Assembly: GCA_012839565.1 (NCBI GenBank)
Contig: DUMZ01000001.1
Span: forward strand, 1-58,644
DNA from: Anaerolineaceae bacterium
GTDB lineage: Bacteria > Chloroflexota > Anaerolineae > Anaerolineales > Anaerolineaceae
Direction of reading: 5' to 3'
DNA length: 58,644 nt
Part shown: positions 18,197 through 27,590 of the stretch, in pieces
Position numbering within the stretch: position 1 is the first letter of the stretch
Layout of the letters: every line of letters begins with the position of its first letter
The notes under the pieces: generated by a model
Seen by the model: the letters and a program-made list of their open reading frames with translations, nothing else
What the model was told of the DNA's origin: nothing
Databases searched by the model: none
Made by a program: the position numbers and the translations under genes

Positions 18197-18484
18197 ATGG
18201 AAAAACGAATGTTAATGGTTAGTGTTCCCCTCGGCAAAGCCGAACGTGTTGTGCAGTTAGCTAATAAAGCCGGCGCGCGTGGTGCCACCATTTTGCACAC
18301 CCGCGAAGCTCTGCCCGAACCGAAATCTTTTCAGCTGGAACCACAACGCGATATCGTTCTCATTGTGACCAGTGCCGAACTCCAACAAGGAATTGAGGAA
18401 AGCATCCGCGCTGGTTTTGAGCAAGCCATAAAAGTCTATTGCGTCCCTATTTTGAACTCGGTAGGCTTAGACCATAACAGCTAA
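18197..18484 (+). CDS. Single-domain P-II-like protein
   Basis: 95 residues. The true start is the ATG at 18197, one base after the stop of the previous gene and close to AAAGG; a longer frame from 18095 only overlaps that gene. EKRMLMVSVPLGKAERVVQLANKAGARGATILHTRE is the P-II-like beta-alpha-beta start, RDIVLIVTSAELQQGIEESIRAGF the second half. It is the third member of the DUF1538/P-II-like unit and may form mixed trimers with the double-domain protein (inference). Confidence 0.8.
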   Translation: MEKRMLMVSVPLGKAERVVQLANKAGARGATILHTREALPEPKSFQLEPQRDIVLIVTSAELQQGIEESIRAGFEQAIKVYCVPILNSVGLDHNS

Positions 18485-18510
18485 ACAGTCAGCAAACAAC
18501 TAAAAACTTT

Positions 18511-18567
18511 AGAAGCTGGCACACCATTAGAAATATCTGTATTTCGAATAGGCTGTGCCAGTTTTTG
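18511..18567 (+). terminator. Terminator after the P-II-like unit
   Basis: CTGGCACA (18516-18523) pairs with TGTGCCAG (18554-18561), followed by TTTTT. The 30-nt loop is long. Confidence 0.65.
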
Positions 18568-18601
18568 TATCTTCAAAAAGCTGGTAAAATGTTCTGTAAG
18601 T

Positions 18602-20104
18602 ATGCGTAACAAAAGTTTCCACAAGTATTCACTCATTTTCCTGGCCTTGCTTCTGCTTGTCAGTTGTGCCAGGGAAACACCCGTGCCAAGCGAACTGCCT
18701 GCCCCGCAAGTATCTGTTAGCCAACACAGCGAGACGCCAACCGCCTTGCCTGCGGAAGAGCAAAGCACCGAAATCACCGAAACCGCTCAGACACAAAACC
18801 AAGTCCCCGAACCACCTGATAACCGCACACACTATAAGCTCGACCTTATTCTGGATTATTATTCCAAATACGGCACGGTGAGTGAAACCATTACCTACAC
18901 CAATCGCACAGGCAACACCCTGGATGAAATTTTACTCCTGGTGCCACCGCGCGATTTTCAAAACGCAATCGAACTACAGTCTCTCACTGGCGAACGGGTA
19001 AGTAGCCATCACGACGAAGGCATTCGTACCTGGGTCAAATTAGACCCTCCGCTCCAGGCCATGGAAAGCACATCCCTAACCATTCTGTTCCGCTTGCGTT
19101 TTCCTGCCAATGAAGGCGTATTTGGCTACACCAACCGCCAGCTCAACCTGTCTGACTGGTATCCACTCATCCCGCCTTACGATCCGGAAACAGGCTGGAT
19201 TGCCTATAACCGGGTTACCGACCATAACAACATTATTATCGGCGAATACGTCGTCCAGGAAACAGCAGATTTCAATGTCAGTCTAAAACTCATCAATCAG
19301 CCAGAATTCATTGAGGTCGCCGCCAGCGCGCCAGCCACGATGATCGACGACACTTACTATTACGAACTGCCCCTGGCTCGCGCTTTTGCCTTTTCGGTCA
19401 GCGACAGCTATTTTGAACATGAAATCGTTCACAACGGCACGCGCATTCACACTTATTTGTTCATGAACCACCAGGAATACGGACCAGACCTTTGCGAAAT
19501 CGCCCGTAAAGCTCTCGAACTGTTTGAAGAACTTTTCTATCCCTACCCACGCGAAATGATTTCTATTGTTGCCGGTGACTTTTTGCATAATATGGAAATG
19601 GATGGCATGTTCATGCTTAGCCACAAGGTGATTGATAATTATCACAGTGGCGAGAAAAATAACATGACCATTCTCACACCGCATGAGCTTTCGCATCAGT
19701 GGTTTTACAGTTTGGTTGGCAATGACTCCGTCAAAGAGCCCTGGCTTGACGAAACCCTGGCCACATATATGGAAGTGCTTTACTACGAACGCTATCACCC
19801 CGAAACCGTTGATTGGTGGTGGCGCAACCGCGTTTACGAATACGACCACAGTGGCTACGTGAACTCCGATATCCACATTGACGGGGGTTACGAAAAGTAC
19901 CGCGCGGCAGTATATCTAAATGGTGCCCGCTTCATGGCAGATTTGCGCGCCACTGTTGGCGATGAGGCTTTCTTTGCTGCATTAAAAGAGTACGCTTATG
20001 AGAACACCTGGCGCATCGCGACGCGCGAGGACTTCTTTAGAGCCTTTGCCAACCACAGCAATGCTAATCTCAGCGGACTTCTTCATCAATACTTTCGTGA
20101 TTAG
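18602..20104 (+). CDS. M1-family metallopeptidase lipoprotein
   Basis: 500 residues. The lipoprotein signal ends at LLLVSC (cysteine 21), so it is anchored outside the membrane. After a Thr/Glu-rich linker there is a beta-rich domain (HYKLDLILDYYSKYGTVSETI) as in M1 aminopeptidases. The zinc site is HELSH at 361-365 followed by exactly 18 residues and E384 (WLDETLATYMEV), the M1 spacing. The exopeptidase GAMEN motif is replaced by NMEMDGM. It probably digests peptides at the cell surface. No strong ribosome site is visible. Confidence 0.87.
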   Translation: MRNKSFHKYSLIFLALLLLVSCARETPVPSELPAPQVSVSQHSETPTALPAEEQSTEITETAQTQNQVPEPPDNRTHYKLDLILDYYSKYGTVSETITYTNRTGNTLDEILLLVPPRDFQNAIELQSLTGERVSSHHDEGIRTWVKLDPPLQAMESTSLTILFRLRFPANEGVFGYTNRQLNLSDWYPLIPPYDPETGWIAYNRVTDHNNIIIGEYVVQETADFNVSLKLINQPEFIEVAASAPATMIDDTYYYELPLARAFAFSVSDSYFEHEIVHNGTRIHTYLFMNHQEYGPDLCEIARKALELFEELFYPYPREMISIVAGDFLHNMEMDGMFMLSHKVIDNYHSGEKNNMTILTPHELSHQWFYSLVGNDSVKEPWLDETLATYMEVLYYERYHPETVDWWWRNRVYEYDHSGYVNSDIHIDGGYEKYRAAVYLNGARFMADLRATVGDEAFFAALKEYAYENTWRIATREDFFRAFANHSNANLSGLLHQYFRD

Positions 20105-20131
20105 CTGATTCATGGAATTTTCCAAATGGTA

Positions 20132-20137
20132 TATAAT
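20132..20137 (+). promoter_or_regulatory. Probable -10 box of the LysM-M23 gene
   Basis: TATAAT preceded by TGGTA; no clear -35 box is seen. It lies about 60 bp before the start codon. Confidence 0.35.
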
Positions 20138-20195
20138 ACATAGTTAGTTGTAACTTACAAAGTTGGAATTTAGCAACGATTCATAAGGAGTTAGT

Positions 20196-21803
20196 ATGAC
20201 TAAGCACAACGAAGAAACGACTGGCAATTTGTCTGGAGCTGATTTGTCCAGCGAAGACCTGTTGCCATCTAAAAAGAAAAACAAGAAAAAACCTTTCTAT
20301 AAAGAGCCTGTACTCCTGGCAGTTGTTGGTCTTTTGCTGGTGGCTGGTATATTGCTTGGCATTTGGCTACGCAAATCAAAAGATGACTTGAGCAAAACCC
20401 CAGATATCGCCACAGCCACGCATGACCATCAGGCAACACCTTTCGTCAAAAAAGAAACGAGCATCCCCACCGCGACAACCGCGCCTACCGAAGTTCCCGA
20501 AGTGGTCATGGCTACCGAAGAACCGCGCACGGAAGTAATTACATATACGATCCAGGAAGGCGATTTGCTTACCGAAATCGCTGAACGCTTTGGCATCTGG
20601 CCCGACACCATCATCTGGGCAAACCGTTACGAACATGGTACAGACGTGCTGGAATATAACGCCGGCGATACGATTTTCATCTTGCCTGTAAATGGCGCTT
20701 ATCACAAATGGTACCAAGGCGAAGGCCTCAACGGCGTTGCCAAGTATTACAACGTCACGCCTGATGATATTATCGATTTCCCAGGCAACAATCTCAACCG
20801 CGATACATTGGGGTCGCTTTCAAACCCCAACATCACACCAGGCACCAGACTGGTCATTCCGGGTGGCACACTGCCCGATTACTTTGCCAGCGACGCCCTG
20901 CTCTACCACGCCGCGGTGCAAAAACTGCGTTCCTTGCCTTTAGGCGATGCTGAAAGCTATCCGGAACCCCGCGCGGAGATTATCGCTTACGAAGTACGCG
21001 AAAAAGACACCCTTTTTAGTATTGCAGAGGACTTCAACCTGGAACCCGAAACGATACTTTGGGCAAACCGCTATATTATCGGTGATACACCGGACGGTAT
21101 TTACCCAGGACAAAAACTCATCATTTTGCCGGAAGATGGCGTTTACCACGCCTGGTCCTATGGCGAAGGATTAAATGCGGTTTCGCGGACTTATGGCGTT
21201 ACGCCCGAAGAGGTTCTCGCTGAACCGATGAATGAAATTGACGAAGAAAGTATCGGCGATTTTGCTTTGCCAAAAATTGCTACGGGCAGCTTTTTATACA
21301 TCCCTGGTGGCAAAGGCATGACTCCCAGCTGGGTATCTTATGTGCCAACAAATGATCCCAGTGTGAAACGCGCTGATGTATCTTATTTGGGTCCCTACGC
21401 TTGCCAAAGTGTACTCGTCTTAAAAGGAACAGGTGCCTGGCAATTGCCTACACCGAGTTCATATATTTCTGGCTATGAGTACAATCCACCCGTGCACAAT
21501 GGACTCGACTACGGTGGAACAATTGGCACACCCTTGTTTGCGGCAGACAGTGGTGTTGTTATTTACGCGGGTTGGTCTGACCGCGGTTATGGCAATACCA
21601 TCGTGATCGACCACTTGAATGGCTATATCAGTCTCTACGCGCACATTATGCATGGTGGCTTTAATGTTGGCTGCGGGCAAGCTGTTCCTGCGGGTACCAC
21701 CATCGGCTATATGGGCAGTACAGGCAATTCCACCGGGCCCCACCTGCATTTCGAAATCCGCTACAATGGCTCGCCAGTCAATCCCCACAGCTTTGGGCTT
21801 TAG
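20196..21803 (+). CDS. Membrane-anchored LysM-M23 peptidase
   Basis: 535 residues with ribosome site AAGGAG. A Lys-rich cytoplasmic tail (to about 34) and one transmembrane segment (35-58) are followed by a Thr/Pro linker. Two LysM domains follow (YTIQEGDLLTEIAERFGIWP; YEVREKDTLFSIAEDFNLEP), each with its own short tail domain. The C-terminal M23 domain keeps the zinc ligands H434 and D438 (HNGLD) and H518 of HLHFE, plus YAHI. It should cut peptide crossbridges of the cell wall. The double LysM arrangement suggests tight peptidoglycan binding. A terminator follows. Confidence 0.9.
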   Translation: MTKHNEETTGNLSGADLSSEDLLPSKKKNKKKPFYKEPVLLAVVGLLLVAGILLGIWLRKSKDDLSKTPDIATATHDHQATPFVKKETSIPTATTAPTEVPEVVMATEEPRTEVITYTIQEGDLLTEIAERFGIWPDTIIWANRYEHGTDVLEYNAGDTIFILPVNGAYHKWYQGEGLNGVAKYYNVTPDDIIDFPGNNLNRDTLGSLSNPNITPGTRLVIPGGTLPDYFASDALLYHAAVQKLRSLPLGDAESYPEPRAEIIAYEVREKDTLFSIAEDFNLEPETILWANRYIIGDTPDGIYPGQKLIILPEDGVYHAWSYGEGLNAVSRTYGVTPEEVLAEPMNEIDEESIGDFALPKIATGSFLYIPGGKGMTPSWVSYVPTNDPSVKRADVSYLGPYACQSVLVLKGTGAWQLPTPSSYISGYEYNPPVHNGLDYGGTIGTPLFAADSGVVIYAGWSDRGYGNTIVIDHLNGYISLYAHIMHGGFNVGCGQAVPAGTTIGYMGSTGNSTGPHLHFEIRYNGSPVNPHSFGL

Positions 21804-21847
21804 CAGATTTAGACAATAGCCTGAATCTGCCTACAGAAGACACTAAA

Positions 21848-21875
21848 AGAGATGCGTTTGACCGCATCTCTTTTT
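21848..21875 (+). terminator. Terminator after the LysM-M23 gene
   Basis: AGAGATGCG/CGCATCTCT stem with a 6-nt loop and TTTTT. Confidence 0.85.
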
Positions 21876-21956
21876 CATTCAAAGAATCTACCGGTTTTTC
21901 TCATCAATATAAAAACCATCAACTGAAACATGACATCCCTGTCATGCGTTAAAAAA

Positions 21957-23432
21957 TTACTCTTCCGCCGGAACCATGCTCTCCGCATCCGAAAGAACAC
22001 TCGCCCGCACGGTGTCATTACCTCGCACCAGCCAGCCTTCGTATGGGCTTTCACCGTCAACTGGAATCCATCCAGAAAGATTGAAGGGTAAAACAGGCGA
22101 AGCAGCAGGTATCCACTGTCCATTATATTTTCGCGCCAAATGCACATGCGTACCCGTTGAACGTCCACCTTCACACGAAGGATAACCCACGGGGTCGCCC
22201 TGTTTTAGCACGTCGCCAACTTGTACCCGTCCCTCTTCGGCAATATGCAGATAAAACACCACCCAGCCTGTGCGTTCATCGCCATCGCCATCCAAATCAA
22301 GCATCACAATCCCCGGTCCAGTGCGTACCACAACGCCATCAGCTACCGCAAGCGCGAAATGGTTAGTTTTAACACAACCCTGGGTCGCCAGTGGGGGCGC
22401 GAAGTCAATCGCCGACCAAGGCTTACCGGTGCCCCAGCCGGAGTGTGGCCCACCGGTATATGACCAGATTGTGTTTTTCGGAAAAGGAAGTTGCATTTCT
22501 GGTTGTCTGAGATTACCCGGAAGCACGGTCAAATCACGCGCCCAAGGGTCACCAAACATACCCATAAAGGTGCGCGCGAAACCATCCGGCCCAATCGCGC
22601 GTTTATAGAATTCACCATCATAAACTCGCATAAAATATAAATGCAAAGCGACCGTAGCAGAATTTTGCCAGGGGTCTATATTTTCCACCCTGCCATCTTC
22701 ATGGGGCATTTCATCGATTTCCATGTTGAAATAGCGATAAAAACAATCGTTAAGCAAATTCGCAACGTAGGAAATTTGCAAAGGCACGCCTTTGTGTTGA
22801 TTTTGAAAACCCAAAAAGGCTTCTTCGCTGGCTTTATTTCGCTGGTGATTACTTAATGCGCCAGTTTGGTATTCAATGAGGGCTAATAAAAGCTTCGGGT
22901 TAATGCTGTAATTGATGGCATAGTATTCAATGATTTCGTCCGCGTCCATCAATCGCCCGTCCACTGATCCACGAAAATGCTTAAACCATCCCGGTGTTGA
23001 GTTAAGAAAAGCTTTCGTGTCAAAACCAATCGCGTCCGGTCCATTTACAAAAGTTGCGTCGGGGATGATTTGAAAACTCGTTCCCCAAAACGGTTTGTAA
23101 TAAATAGGCATTTGCATGGGATAGCCAGGCGGTAAGGTGGTGATATCTTCGGGGATATCCGGATTATGAAAAAGAATCTCGCGCCGCGTCGTGCCAAAAC
23201 GCCACGCCAAATGCTCCAGGGTGTCGCCACTTTGCACCACATAATCAACCAAAGTTCCTGGGTCGTAAACTGGTCGTTCAGTGAACTGTGTTGCGGTAGG
23301 CAACACCTCGCTGGTTGCCACTTCACCTGCAGTGATGATGTAATGCGGTCTCTCAGGCACGCAAGCTACCGCATTTAAAAGCAGTAAAGTCAGCAAAGCG
23401 GCTATTTTGAGTGTAAGACTTTTCTTTTTCAT
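21957..23432 (-). CDS. LysM/M23-type lipoprotein, paralogue 1
   Basis: 491 residues. Lipobox NAVAC. One LysM domain (YVVQSGDTLEHLAWRFGTTR), then a middle domain with INPKLLLALIEYQTGAL, which resembles motif I of lytic transglycosylases but has Gln where the catalytic Glu should be. The C-terminal M23-like domain has GPHSGWGTGKPWSAIDF, YLHIA and HVHLARKYNGQW, so the H, D and HxH ligands are kept. Inside it lies a DLDGDGDE loop like a calcium-binding loop, and two cysteines (GCVK, SCEGG) shared with its neighbours. It is the last gene of three tandem paralogues. A peptidoglycan-remodelling role outside the cell is inferred. Confidence 0.82.
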   Translation of the reverse strand: MKKKSLTLKIAALLTLLLLNAVACVPERPHYIITAGEVATSEVLPTATQFTERPVYDPGTLVDYVVQSGDTLEHLAWRFGTTRREILFHNPDIPEDITTLPPGYPMQMPIYYKPFWGTSFQIIPDATFVNGPDAIGFDTKAFLNSTPGWFKHFRGSVDGRLMDADEIIEYYAINYSINPKLLLALIEYQTGALSNHQRNKASEEAFLGFQNQHKGVPLQISYVANLLNDCFYRYFNMEIDEMPHEDGRVENIDPWQNSATVALHLYFMRVYDGEFYKRAIGPDGFARTFMGMFGDPWARDLTVLPGNLRQPEMQLPFPKNTIWSYTGGPHSGWGTGKPWSAIDFAPPLATQGCVKTNHFALAVADGVVVRTGPGIVMLDLDGDGDERTGWVVFYLHIAEEGRVQVGDVLKQGDPVGYPSCEGGRSTGTHVHLARKYNGQWIPAASPVLPFNLSGWIPVDGESPYEGWLVRGNDTVRASVLSDAESMVPAEE

Positions 23433-23486
23433 AAATAATGCCCTGCGGGCAAGAAAAACTATATCATAAAACTGCCCAGGCGGAAT

Positions 23487-25199
23487 TTAACGAGAAATGT
23501 GAGAACTTGGCACACCATATAAATCCGCTGTGACGACCTCATCACCACGAACCAACCATCCACCCAGCGAGATGGGATCCATCACCGCGCGCCAGCCACT
23601 CATGATAAAGGGCATGGGGCCATCCGCCGGCACCCATTCGCCGTTATATTTCCGGGCTATGTGTAAATGACTGCCTGTGGATATCCCACCTTCACAACTG
23701 GGATGACCTATGTTGTCGCCTTGCGCCAACCAGGTCCCCACCGGAACGCGACCCTCCGTGGCGATATGCAAGTAGACAATCACCCAACCGGTTTCTTCGT
23801 TGCCATCGCCATCCAAGTCCACAACGACTGTGCCATTTTCAGAACGCACAACATAACCATCGGACGAAGACGTCACCCAACTGTAGCTCTTTTCACAACC
23901 AGGCACAGATTTGGGTGGCGAGAAATCCAACGCGGCGCGCACATCCACCACACCCCAAGCAGCGTGTGGGCCAACCGTCATTGTCCAAACCACCCCTTCA
24001 GAAAAGGGTAGAACTAGCTCCGGTTGCACGACATCAGCCGTAATCAATGGCTCATACTGGGCTGCGATACGCCAGGGGTCATCAAACATTCGCGTATAGG
24101 TATTCGCGAAACAAGTTTCGCCATAAATCTGTTCCAGCCATTCAGCCAGCGTGCTCTCGCGTGCAAAGAAATGCATCAAAGCCACACTACCCGCGTTCAG
24201 TTCCGCGGCCAGGCGTAAGGTCTCGCCATCTTTAAAAGTCAAGACCACAGTTCTGCCTTCGCGCCAGCCGTAATAACCCGTCCCTAAAGTACCCGCCGTT
24301 TCCTGCAGCTGATTGTAAAGCCCGGGACGATTCACGTCTAAAATGCCCAGCGGGAAAGCTTTTTGATTCGGCGATTGTGGCTCGCCATAAACCCATCCGC
24401 TTCTGTGCTCGATCAGTGCCAGCAACAAACGCGGATGAATCGAGTATTCCGTGGCAACTTTTTCAACAATCTGCGCGCCGGTCGCGGTACCTGTACGGTA
24501 TAAGACTTCGGTATACCGCGACAAAAAACCACCAGCATTATTGACATAGGTTTCCACATCGAAACCAACTGCCGATGGAGAATTAACAATCTCACTGTCT
24601 GGGAAAACTTTCTGATTAGGTGATGTGTTTTCCAGACGGTTGGGAATAAAAAGCACCTGTCCTTCGGGGATTAACTGATCGGCTGCCAAATCGCCTCGTC
24701 CTTGAATATCGCTGATGTCAACACCAAAGCGCACTGCCAAAACACCCAGGCTGTCGCCACTTTGGGCGTAATAGGTTACCGGCGCGGTTTCTGAGTATGT
24801 ATTCAGCTCAGCGTTTGTAGGCAAAACAGATGTTTCCGGCTCGTTTGGTGTTTCTTCACTTGGTGGTAACTGCGTTTCAGCGGGTGCATCAGGCTCACTT
24901 TCTTTTTCGGTTGTCGGTTGCAGTTCTTCATTTCCAGCCATAGCCAAAGCATCTTGTTCAGGAACTGGCTCGGGGCTGTCGATATCATTTTCAACGGATC
25001 CAAGAGAATAGCTTCCCAGCAAATTCGCAGCGGGCAGGTCTTTCAGTACAGCCGCCTGGGGTGCACGGTTACGCCCCGCCTGGATAATAAACGTACCTAA
25101 AACCAGAAAGGTAACTGCAGACCATACCAGCAAAATGCGTCGCCGGGTTAAGCGTTTTTGTTGTCTTTTTTCTTGTTTTTGGCTATCTCCTGATTTCAT
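23487..25199 (-). CDS. LysM/M23-type membrane protein, paralogue 2
   Basis: 570 residues from the ATG at 25199, which overlaps the end of paralogue 3 by 17 bases; in-frame ATGs at 25217 and 25295 would give longer forms, so the start is uncertain. It has a Lys/Arg/Gln-rich N-terminus, one transmembrane segment (ILLVWSAVTFLVLGTFII), a long Pro/Thr/Glu linker and one LysM domain (YYAQSGDSLGVLAVRFGVD). The middle domain has IHPRLLLALIEHRSGW. The M23 domain has GPHAAWGVVDVRAALDF, YLHIA and HLHIARKYNGEW, a DLDGDGNEE insert and two conserved cysteines. Unlike its neighbours it is held by a transmembrane helix, not by lipid. Confidence 0.82.
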   Translation of the reverse strand: MKSGDSQKQEKRQQKRLTRRRILLVWSAVTFLVLGTFIIQAGRNRAPQAAVLKDLPAANLLGSYSLGSVENDIDSPEPVPEQDALAMAGNEELQPTTEKESEPDAPAETQLPPSEETPNEPETSVLPTNAELNTYSETAPVTYYAQSGDSLGVLAVRFGVDISDIQGRGDLAADQLIPEGQVLFIPNRLENTSPNQKVFPDSEIVNSPSAVGFDVETYVNNAGGFLSRYTEVLYRTGTATGAQIVEKVATEYSIHPRLLLALIEHRSGWVYGEPQSPNQKAFPLGILDVNRPGLYNQLQETAGTLGTGYYGWREGRTVVLTFKDGETLRLAAELNAGSVALMHFFARESTLAEWLEQIYGETCFANTYTRMFDDPWRIAAQYEPLITADVVQPELVLPFSEGVVWTMTVGPHAAWGVVDVRAALDFSPPKSVPGCEKSYSWVTSSSDGYVVRSENGTVVVDLDGDGNEETGWVIVYLHIATEGRVPVGTWLAQGDNIGHPSCEGGISTGSHLHIARKYNGEWVPADGPMPFIMSGWRAVMDPISLGGWLVRGDEVVTADLYGVPSSHISR

Positions 25200-26748
25200 T
25201 GACAGGGGAACGGCCATAGTAAGCTTCAATTCTCTTTCCATTTTTTTCCAGGTATCCGTTGTAAGCAATGCCAGTGCTATATGCAATCCAACCATCTAAA
25301 TTGAAAGGCACCGCGCCATAAGCGTCGACCCAAAGTCCGTTATAGCGTCTGGCAATGTGAAAGTGCGTGCCGGTGCTGTAACCGCCTTCGCAGGATGCAA
25401 CACCGATTACATCTCCTGTTGCAACATGTGTGCCAGCCTTTATTCTTCCTTCTGAGCCGATATGGATATAATGCACCGTCCAGCCGGTTTGTTCAGAGCC
25501 ATCGCCATCCAAGTCCAAAACCACAAAACCGACGTCGGAACGGGCAATCACCCCATCTGCAACAGCCAAAACTGGCGAATAACTGGTGTAGCAGCCCAAA
25601 TCCTGTTCACCACCGGGTGGCGCAAAATCCAGTGCCGCCCAGGGACTGCCCACACCCCAGCCGTAATGCGGACCACTGGTAAACGACCATGTCTCCCCAT
25701 ACGAAAAGGGCAAAATAAATTCAGGCTGTGTTAGCCCTTCAGGCAAACTTGCGTTCGCGGTAAACGCGAAAGGGTCACCAAACAGTTTCTGATAGGTGGC
25801 ATAAAGTCCCGTTTCCGATACCGCTTCAACAAATTGAAAATCGTACAAATAGCGCGCGTAGAGGTTCTGAACACCAGCCGTACCAGCGTTAATCGTTGGC
25901 GCGATGCGGTAGACCTTTTCGTCCGGCAAACTCCAGGTGCTCAAATAAGCTTTTGGCCAGGCAGTGTAGCCACCCATCAGACGGTCAGCCGCCCAGTCGA
26001 GATACTCCCACATGCCGTCCAGTTTGTAATCTTTATACCCTATCGGATAAAGCCTGGTTTCTTCGCTCACCCTTTCCTGGGTCAGCCAGCCCCCGTGATA
26101 CTCCAAAATCGCCAGCAGCAAGCGCGGATTCACCGCGTTTTCATCAGCGACCATCTGCACCACTTCCGCGCCGGTATAGGTGCGACCATCCCAAAAGGTC
26201 TCGGTAAAACGGCTCAAAGCGCCGTTGAATTGATTGACGACGTCAATCGTGTCGAAATCTTTCAAGGATTCGCCGTAGACCAACTCTGAATCTGGGATGA
26301 TTTTGAAATCAGACGCGAATGGGTTTTGGCTGTCAGGCGGAATGACTAATTTTTGATCAGGATGGATAACGCCCAAATTGACACCCGCATTCGCGCGGAT
26401 AATCTGATTAACCGAAACGCGATGTTTTGTGGCAATCGCGCCCAGGTAATCACCCTCTTTGACCGTATAGATGATATTCTCAGTACGTTCTTCCGCGTCA
26501 AGAAAAGCCGTATTGGGCGTTGGCATGGCTTGCTGGGGCGCGCTTGTGAGGGTAATTTGGGGCACCGCCGTAGCTTCAGAGTCTGGCGTGGGTTCCGTTT
26601 CTGGAGTTTCAACCTGTGCCAAACGTGATTGTGGCGTGGCTGCCTTCCAGGGTTCAAACGGTCGCGACACCTGAACACAAGCGCTCAACAAAAAACCGGG
26701 GATTAAAAGCGCGATAATGATTTTTCGCAAAGATTTTGAAAGATTCAT
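25183..26748 (-). CDS. LysM/M23-type lipoprotein, paralogue 3
   Basis: 521 residues. Lipobox LLSAC. Linker, one LysM domain (YTVKEGDYLGAIATKHRVSV), middle domain with VNPRLLLAILEYHGGW, then M23 with GPHYGWGVGSPWAALDF, YIHIG and HFHIARRYNGLW. It shares the DLDGDGSEQ insert and the GCYT/SCEGG cysteines. It is the first gene of the tandem; its stop codon lies inside the start region of paralogue 2, so the two are translationally coupled. Divergence between the three copies is high, so the duplications are old. Confidence 0.82.
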   Translation of the reverse strand: MNLSKSLRKIIIALLIPGFLLSACVQVSRPFEPWKAATPQSRLAQVETPETEPTPDSEATAVPQITLTSAPQQAMPTPNTAFLDAEERTENIIYTVKEGDYLGAIATKHRVSVNQIIRANAGVNLGVIHPDQKLVIPPDSQNPFASDFKIIPDSELVYGESLKDFDTIDVVNQFNGALSRFTETFWDGRTYTGAEVVQMVADENAVNPRLLLAILEYHGGWLTQERVSEETRLYPIGYKDYKLDGMWEYLDWAADRLMGGYTAWPKAYLSTWSLPDEKVYRIAPTINAGTAGVQNLYARYLYDFQFVEAVSETGLYATYQKLFGDPFAFTANASLPEGLTQPEFILPFSYGETWSFTSGPHYGWGVGSPWAALDFAPPGGEQDLGCYTSYSPVLAVADGVIARSDVGFVVLDLDGDGSEQTGWTVHYIHIGSEGRIKAGTHVATGDVIGVASCEGGYSTGTHFHIARRYNGLWVDAYGAVPFNLDGWIAYSTGIAYNGYLEKNGKRIEAYYGRSPVNEIRR

Positions 26749-26942
26749 AAGCCTGTTCTCAAATTACTGTTGAAATAGCTTTGCATCTTCCGTGCCAGCG
26801 CATTCTGAAGCCGTATTTTTATGGTGGCGAGTTTTTCCCTTGTTCGCCCCCTTTTCTAACGTGGTTTTCCCTTGTTAGCATGGGGTCAGGAGACCACATT
26901 CACAATGAGATTAGAATTTTTGATTTGCGCACTCAAAAAACA
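26749..26942. other. Intergenic region with a palindromic repeat copy
   Basis: About 190 bp between the LysM/M23 cluster and the tRNA-Leu promoter with no gene. A GGTC-AGGA-GACC hairpin core (26884-26895, longer match 26881-26897) belongs to a short palindrome family found again near 50.7 and 57.8 kb. Confidence 0.5.
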
Positions 26943-26970
26943 TTGACTATTTTAGGATTTGCGCTAAAAT
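26943..26970 (+). promoter_or_regulatory. Promoter of tRNA-Leu(CAG)
   Basis: -35 TTGACT (26943-26948), 16-bp spacer, -10 TAAAAT (26965-26970), 10 bp before the tRNA. Confidence 0.75.
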
Positions 26971-26980
26971 AAACGTCCAG

Positions 26981-27065
26981 GCCGAAGTGGCGGAATTGGC
27001 AGACGCGCTACGTTCAGGGCGTAGTGGGCACAGTGCTCGTGAGGGTTCAAGTCCCTCCTTCGGCA
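26981..27065 (+). tRNA. tRNA-Leu(CAG)
   Basis: 85 nt. Acceptor stem GCCGAAG/CTTCGGC, anticodon stem-loop CTACG-TTCAGGG-CGTAG (anticodon CAG), long variable arm, T arm GAGGG-TTCAAGT-CCCTC, discriminator A. Confidence 0.97.
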
Positions 27066-27183
27066 TCAACAAATCAGTTATAGCTTTCAGGCTGTAACTT
27101 TTTGTTTTTAAAAAAGCAAAACGCCACTATAAGCTGTTCCACAAAGAAACTTAGATGGTACAATAATTGCAGATATTAAAACG

Positions 27184-27588
27184 ATGGAAAAGATTAAAAA
27201 CCTGCTCTCGAAAATCAACTGGACCGACAAACGTCTCATCGCGATTGTGCTTGTGGTATTGCTTATCCTCCTGATGATGGGTTTTAATAACCGTCTTGTC
27301 AACATGAACCGCCTCATCCGCCAGGAAAATATCCTGCAAACCCGCATTGCCGGGCTCGAAAGCACCAAAATCGCGGTGGAAGAACAAGTTGCCTATGCCA
27401 CGTCCGAAATCGCGCTGGAAGAATGGGCACGCGAGAGCAACCATATGATTGAACCCGGCGACCAGGCCATCGTGCTTATCGCCCCAGACGAACAGCTCAG
27501 CACCCCGGTCCCCACACCGGTCGCGGAAGAAGAAATCAAGCTGAGCAATTTTGAAACCTGGAAACTACTACTCTTTGGTGAGGATTAA
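27184..27588 (+). CDS. FtsB/DivIC-like septum formation protein
   Basis: 134 residues. A short basic cytoplasmic tail, one transmembrane segment (about 18-38), then a coiled coil (QENILQTRIAGLESTKIAVEEQVAYATS) ending in EEWARESNHMIEPGDQAIVLI. This end (WAR......PGD) is the mark of the FtsB/DivIC family, which joins FtsL and FtsQ in the divisome. The C-terminal tail is longer than usual. It starts about 120 bp after tRNA-Leu and is followed 2 bp later by the next gene. Confidence 0.85.
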   Translation: MEKIKNLLSKINWTDKRLIAIVLVVLLILLMMGFNNRLVNMNRLIRQENILQTRIAGLESTKIAVEEQVAYATSEIALEEWARESNHMIEPGDQAIVLIAPDEQLSTPVPTPVAEEEIKLSNFETWKLLLFGED

Positions 27589-27590
27589 TT

